From NCBI GenBank assembly GCA_964483985.1, contig CAZADS010000100.1, forward strand, positions 11,721-75,720: a DNA stretch of 64,000 nt. The letters are read 5' to 3'. The number at the start of each line of letters is the position of its first letter. The stretch's first letter is position 1. Below are positions 63,784-64,000 of the stretch, one piece after another. Both the position numbers and the translations under genes were made by a program. A model generated the notes under the pieces. It was not told where the DNA came from. It made no database searches and saw nothing but the letters and a program-made list of their open reading frames with translations. The DNA comes from CAZADS01 sp964483985 (GTDB lineage Bacteria > Pseudomonadota > Alphaproteobacteria > Thalassobaculales > Thalassobaculaceae).

Positions 63784-64000
63784 ATGGTGGACGAAGTAGG
63801 GAGCGTATGGACGGAAGACCGATTGCAAGCGCTGAAGCGTTTGTGGGGTGAAGGCCTTTCAATTACTCAAATCGGTTTAGCAATAGGTGTCACGCGAAAT
63901 GCCGTGGTTGGTAAAGTTCACCGAATGGGTCTACCCAAACGACAATCTCCCATCGTACGGTCAGGTAAGCCTCAAGAGCCAAAAAGGCAGAAATTATCTC
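63784..64000 (+). CDS. gcrA: GcrA cell cycle regulator, N-terminal part (cut by right edge)
   Basis: GcrA is the alphaproteobacterial regulator that binds sigma70 RNA polymerase and activates promoters with methylated GANTC sites. The 72 visible codons contain the typical helix-turn-helix region: WTEDRLQALKRLWGEGL followed by SITQIGLAIGVTRNAVVGKV and HRMGL. AGGAG lies 7 nt before the ATG. Upstream there is a GANTC site (GAATC at 63600-63604). The rest of the gene lies beyond the window. Confidence 0.93.
   Translation, partial: MVDEVGSVWTEDRLQALKRLWGEGLSITQIGLAIGVTRNAVVGKVHRMGLPKRQSPIVRSGKPQEPKRQKLS

Noticed and set aside
1..64000. tRNA, rRNA, CRISPR arrays, insertion sequences and integrases
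   Set aside because: I looked through the gaps on both strands and saw no tRNA T-arm pattern, repeat-spacer array, transposase or integrase motif. This was by eye, so a weak tRNA could be missed.

Overview
The window is one contiguous piece of an AT-rich alphaproteobacterial chromosome. The placement rests on gene content and order. The lipid A and envelope cluster uses LpxI rather than LpxH. HdaA, EipB (DUF1849), a DinB with an N-terminal zinc-binding segment and a GcrA cell-cycle regulator (cut by the right edge) are all alphaproteobacterial hallmarks. The metabolic genes suit a free-living, probably marine, heterotroph, but no species can be named from the sequence alone.

Region 1 (1-14023) is a dense co-directional core run: rpsB (cut at the left edge), tsf, pyrH, frr, uppS, cdsA, dxr, rseP, bamA, skp/ompH, lpxD, fabZ, lpxA, lpxI, lpxB. 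It covers translation, UMP supply, isoprenoid and phospholipid precursors, outer-membrane protein assembly and lipid A. Many junctions overlap or nearly touch.

Region 2 (14039-40585) is an accessory catabolic block of small units on alternating strands. It holds two ThDP-dependent enzymes, a family III CoA-transferase, a broken family I CoA-transferase, dehydrogenases, flavoenzymes, a luciferase-like monooxygenase, alpha/beta hydrolases, a TauD-type dioxygenase, a MaoC hydratase, hot-dog thioesterase and a D-aminoacylase family amidohydrolase. I saw no transcription regulator, transposase or tRNA in it. The clearest pathway unit is the CoA-transferase plus 2-hydroxyacyl-CoA lyase-like pair at 32313-35277.

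Region 3 (40716-56165) returns to core genes: ndk, a small COX IV-like membrane protein, purM-purN, then DUF2066, AI-2E/PerM permease, hdaA, SDR, ppk, ppx, rnd, a GGDEF cyclase, eipB and dinB. A 740-bp gap before ppk holds a good candidate for an unannotated small RNA, with a TATAAT box, three nested stems and an intrinsic terminator.

Region 4 (56327-63590) is a second accessory block: a D-2-hydroxyacid dehydrogenase coupled to a third ThDP enzyme, an asparaginase-family protein, TRAP permease subunits without a binding protein, and an MFS exporter preceded by an A9 tract. gcrA begins at 63784.

Main points for a second look: the sRNA candidate (47398-47517); dinB, whose only start keeping the catalytic Asp is an ATC codon behind a perfect ribosome binding site; the in-frame TAA in the CoA-transferase; a hydrolase without its nucleophile; an asparaginase without its conserved Asp; the A9 tract before the MFS gene; and several long intergenic inverted repeats.
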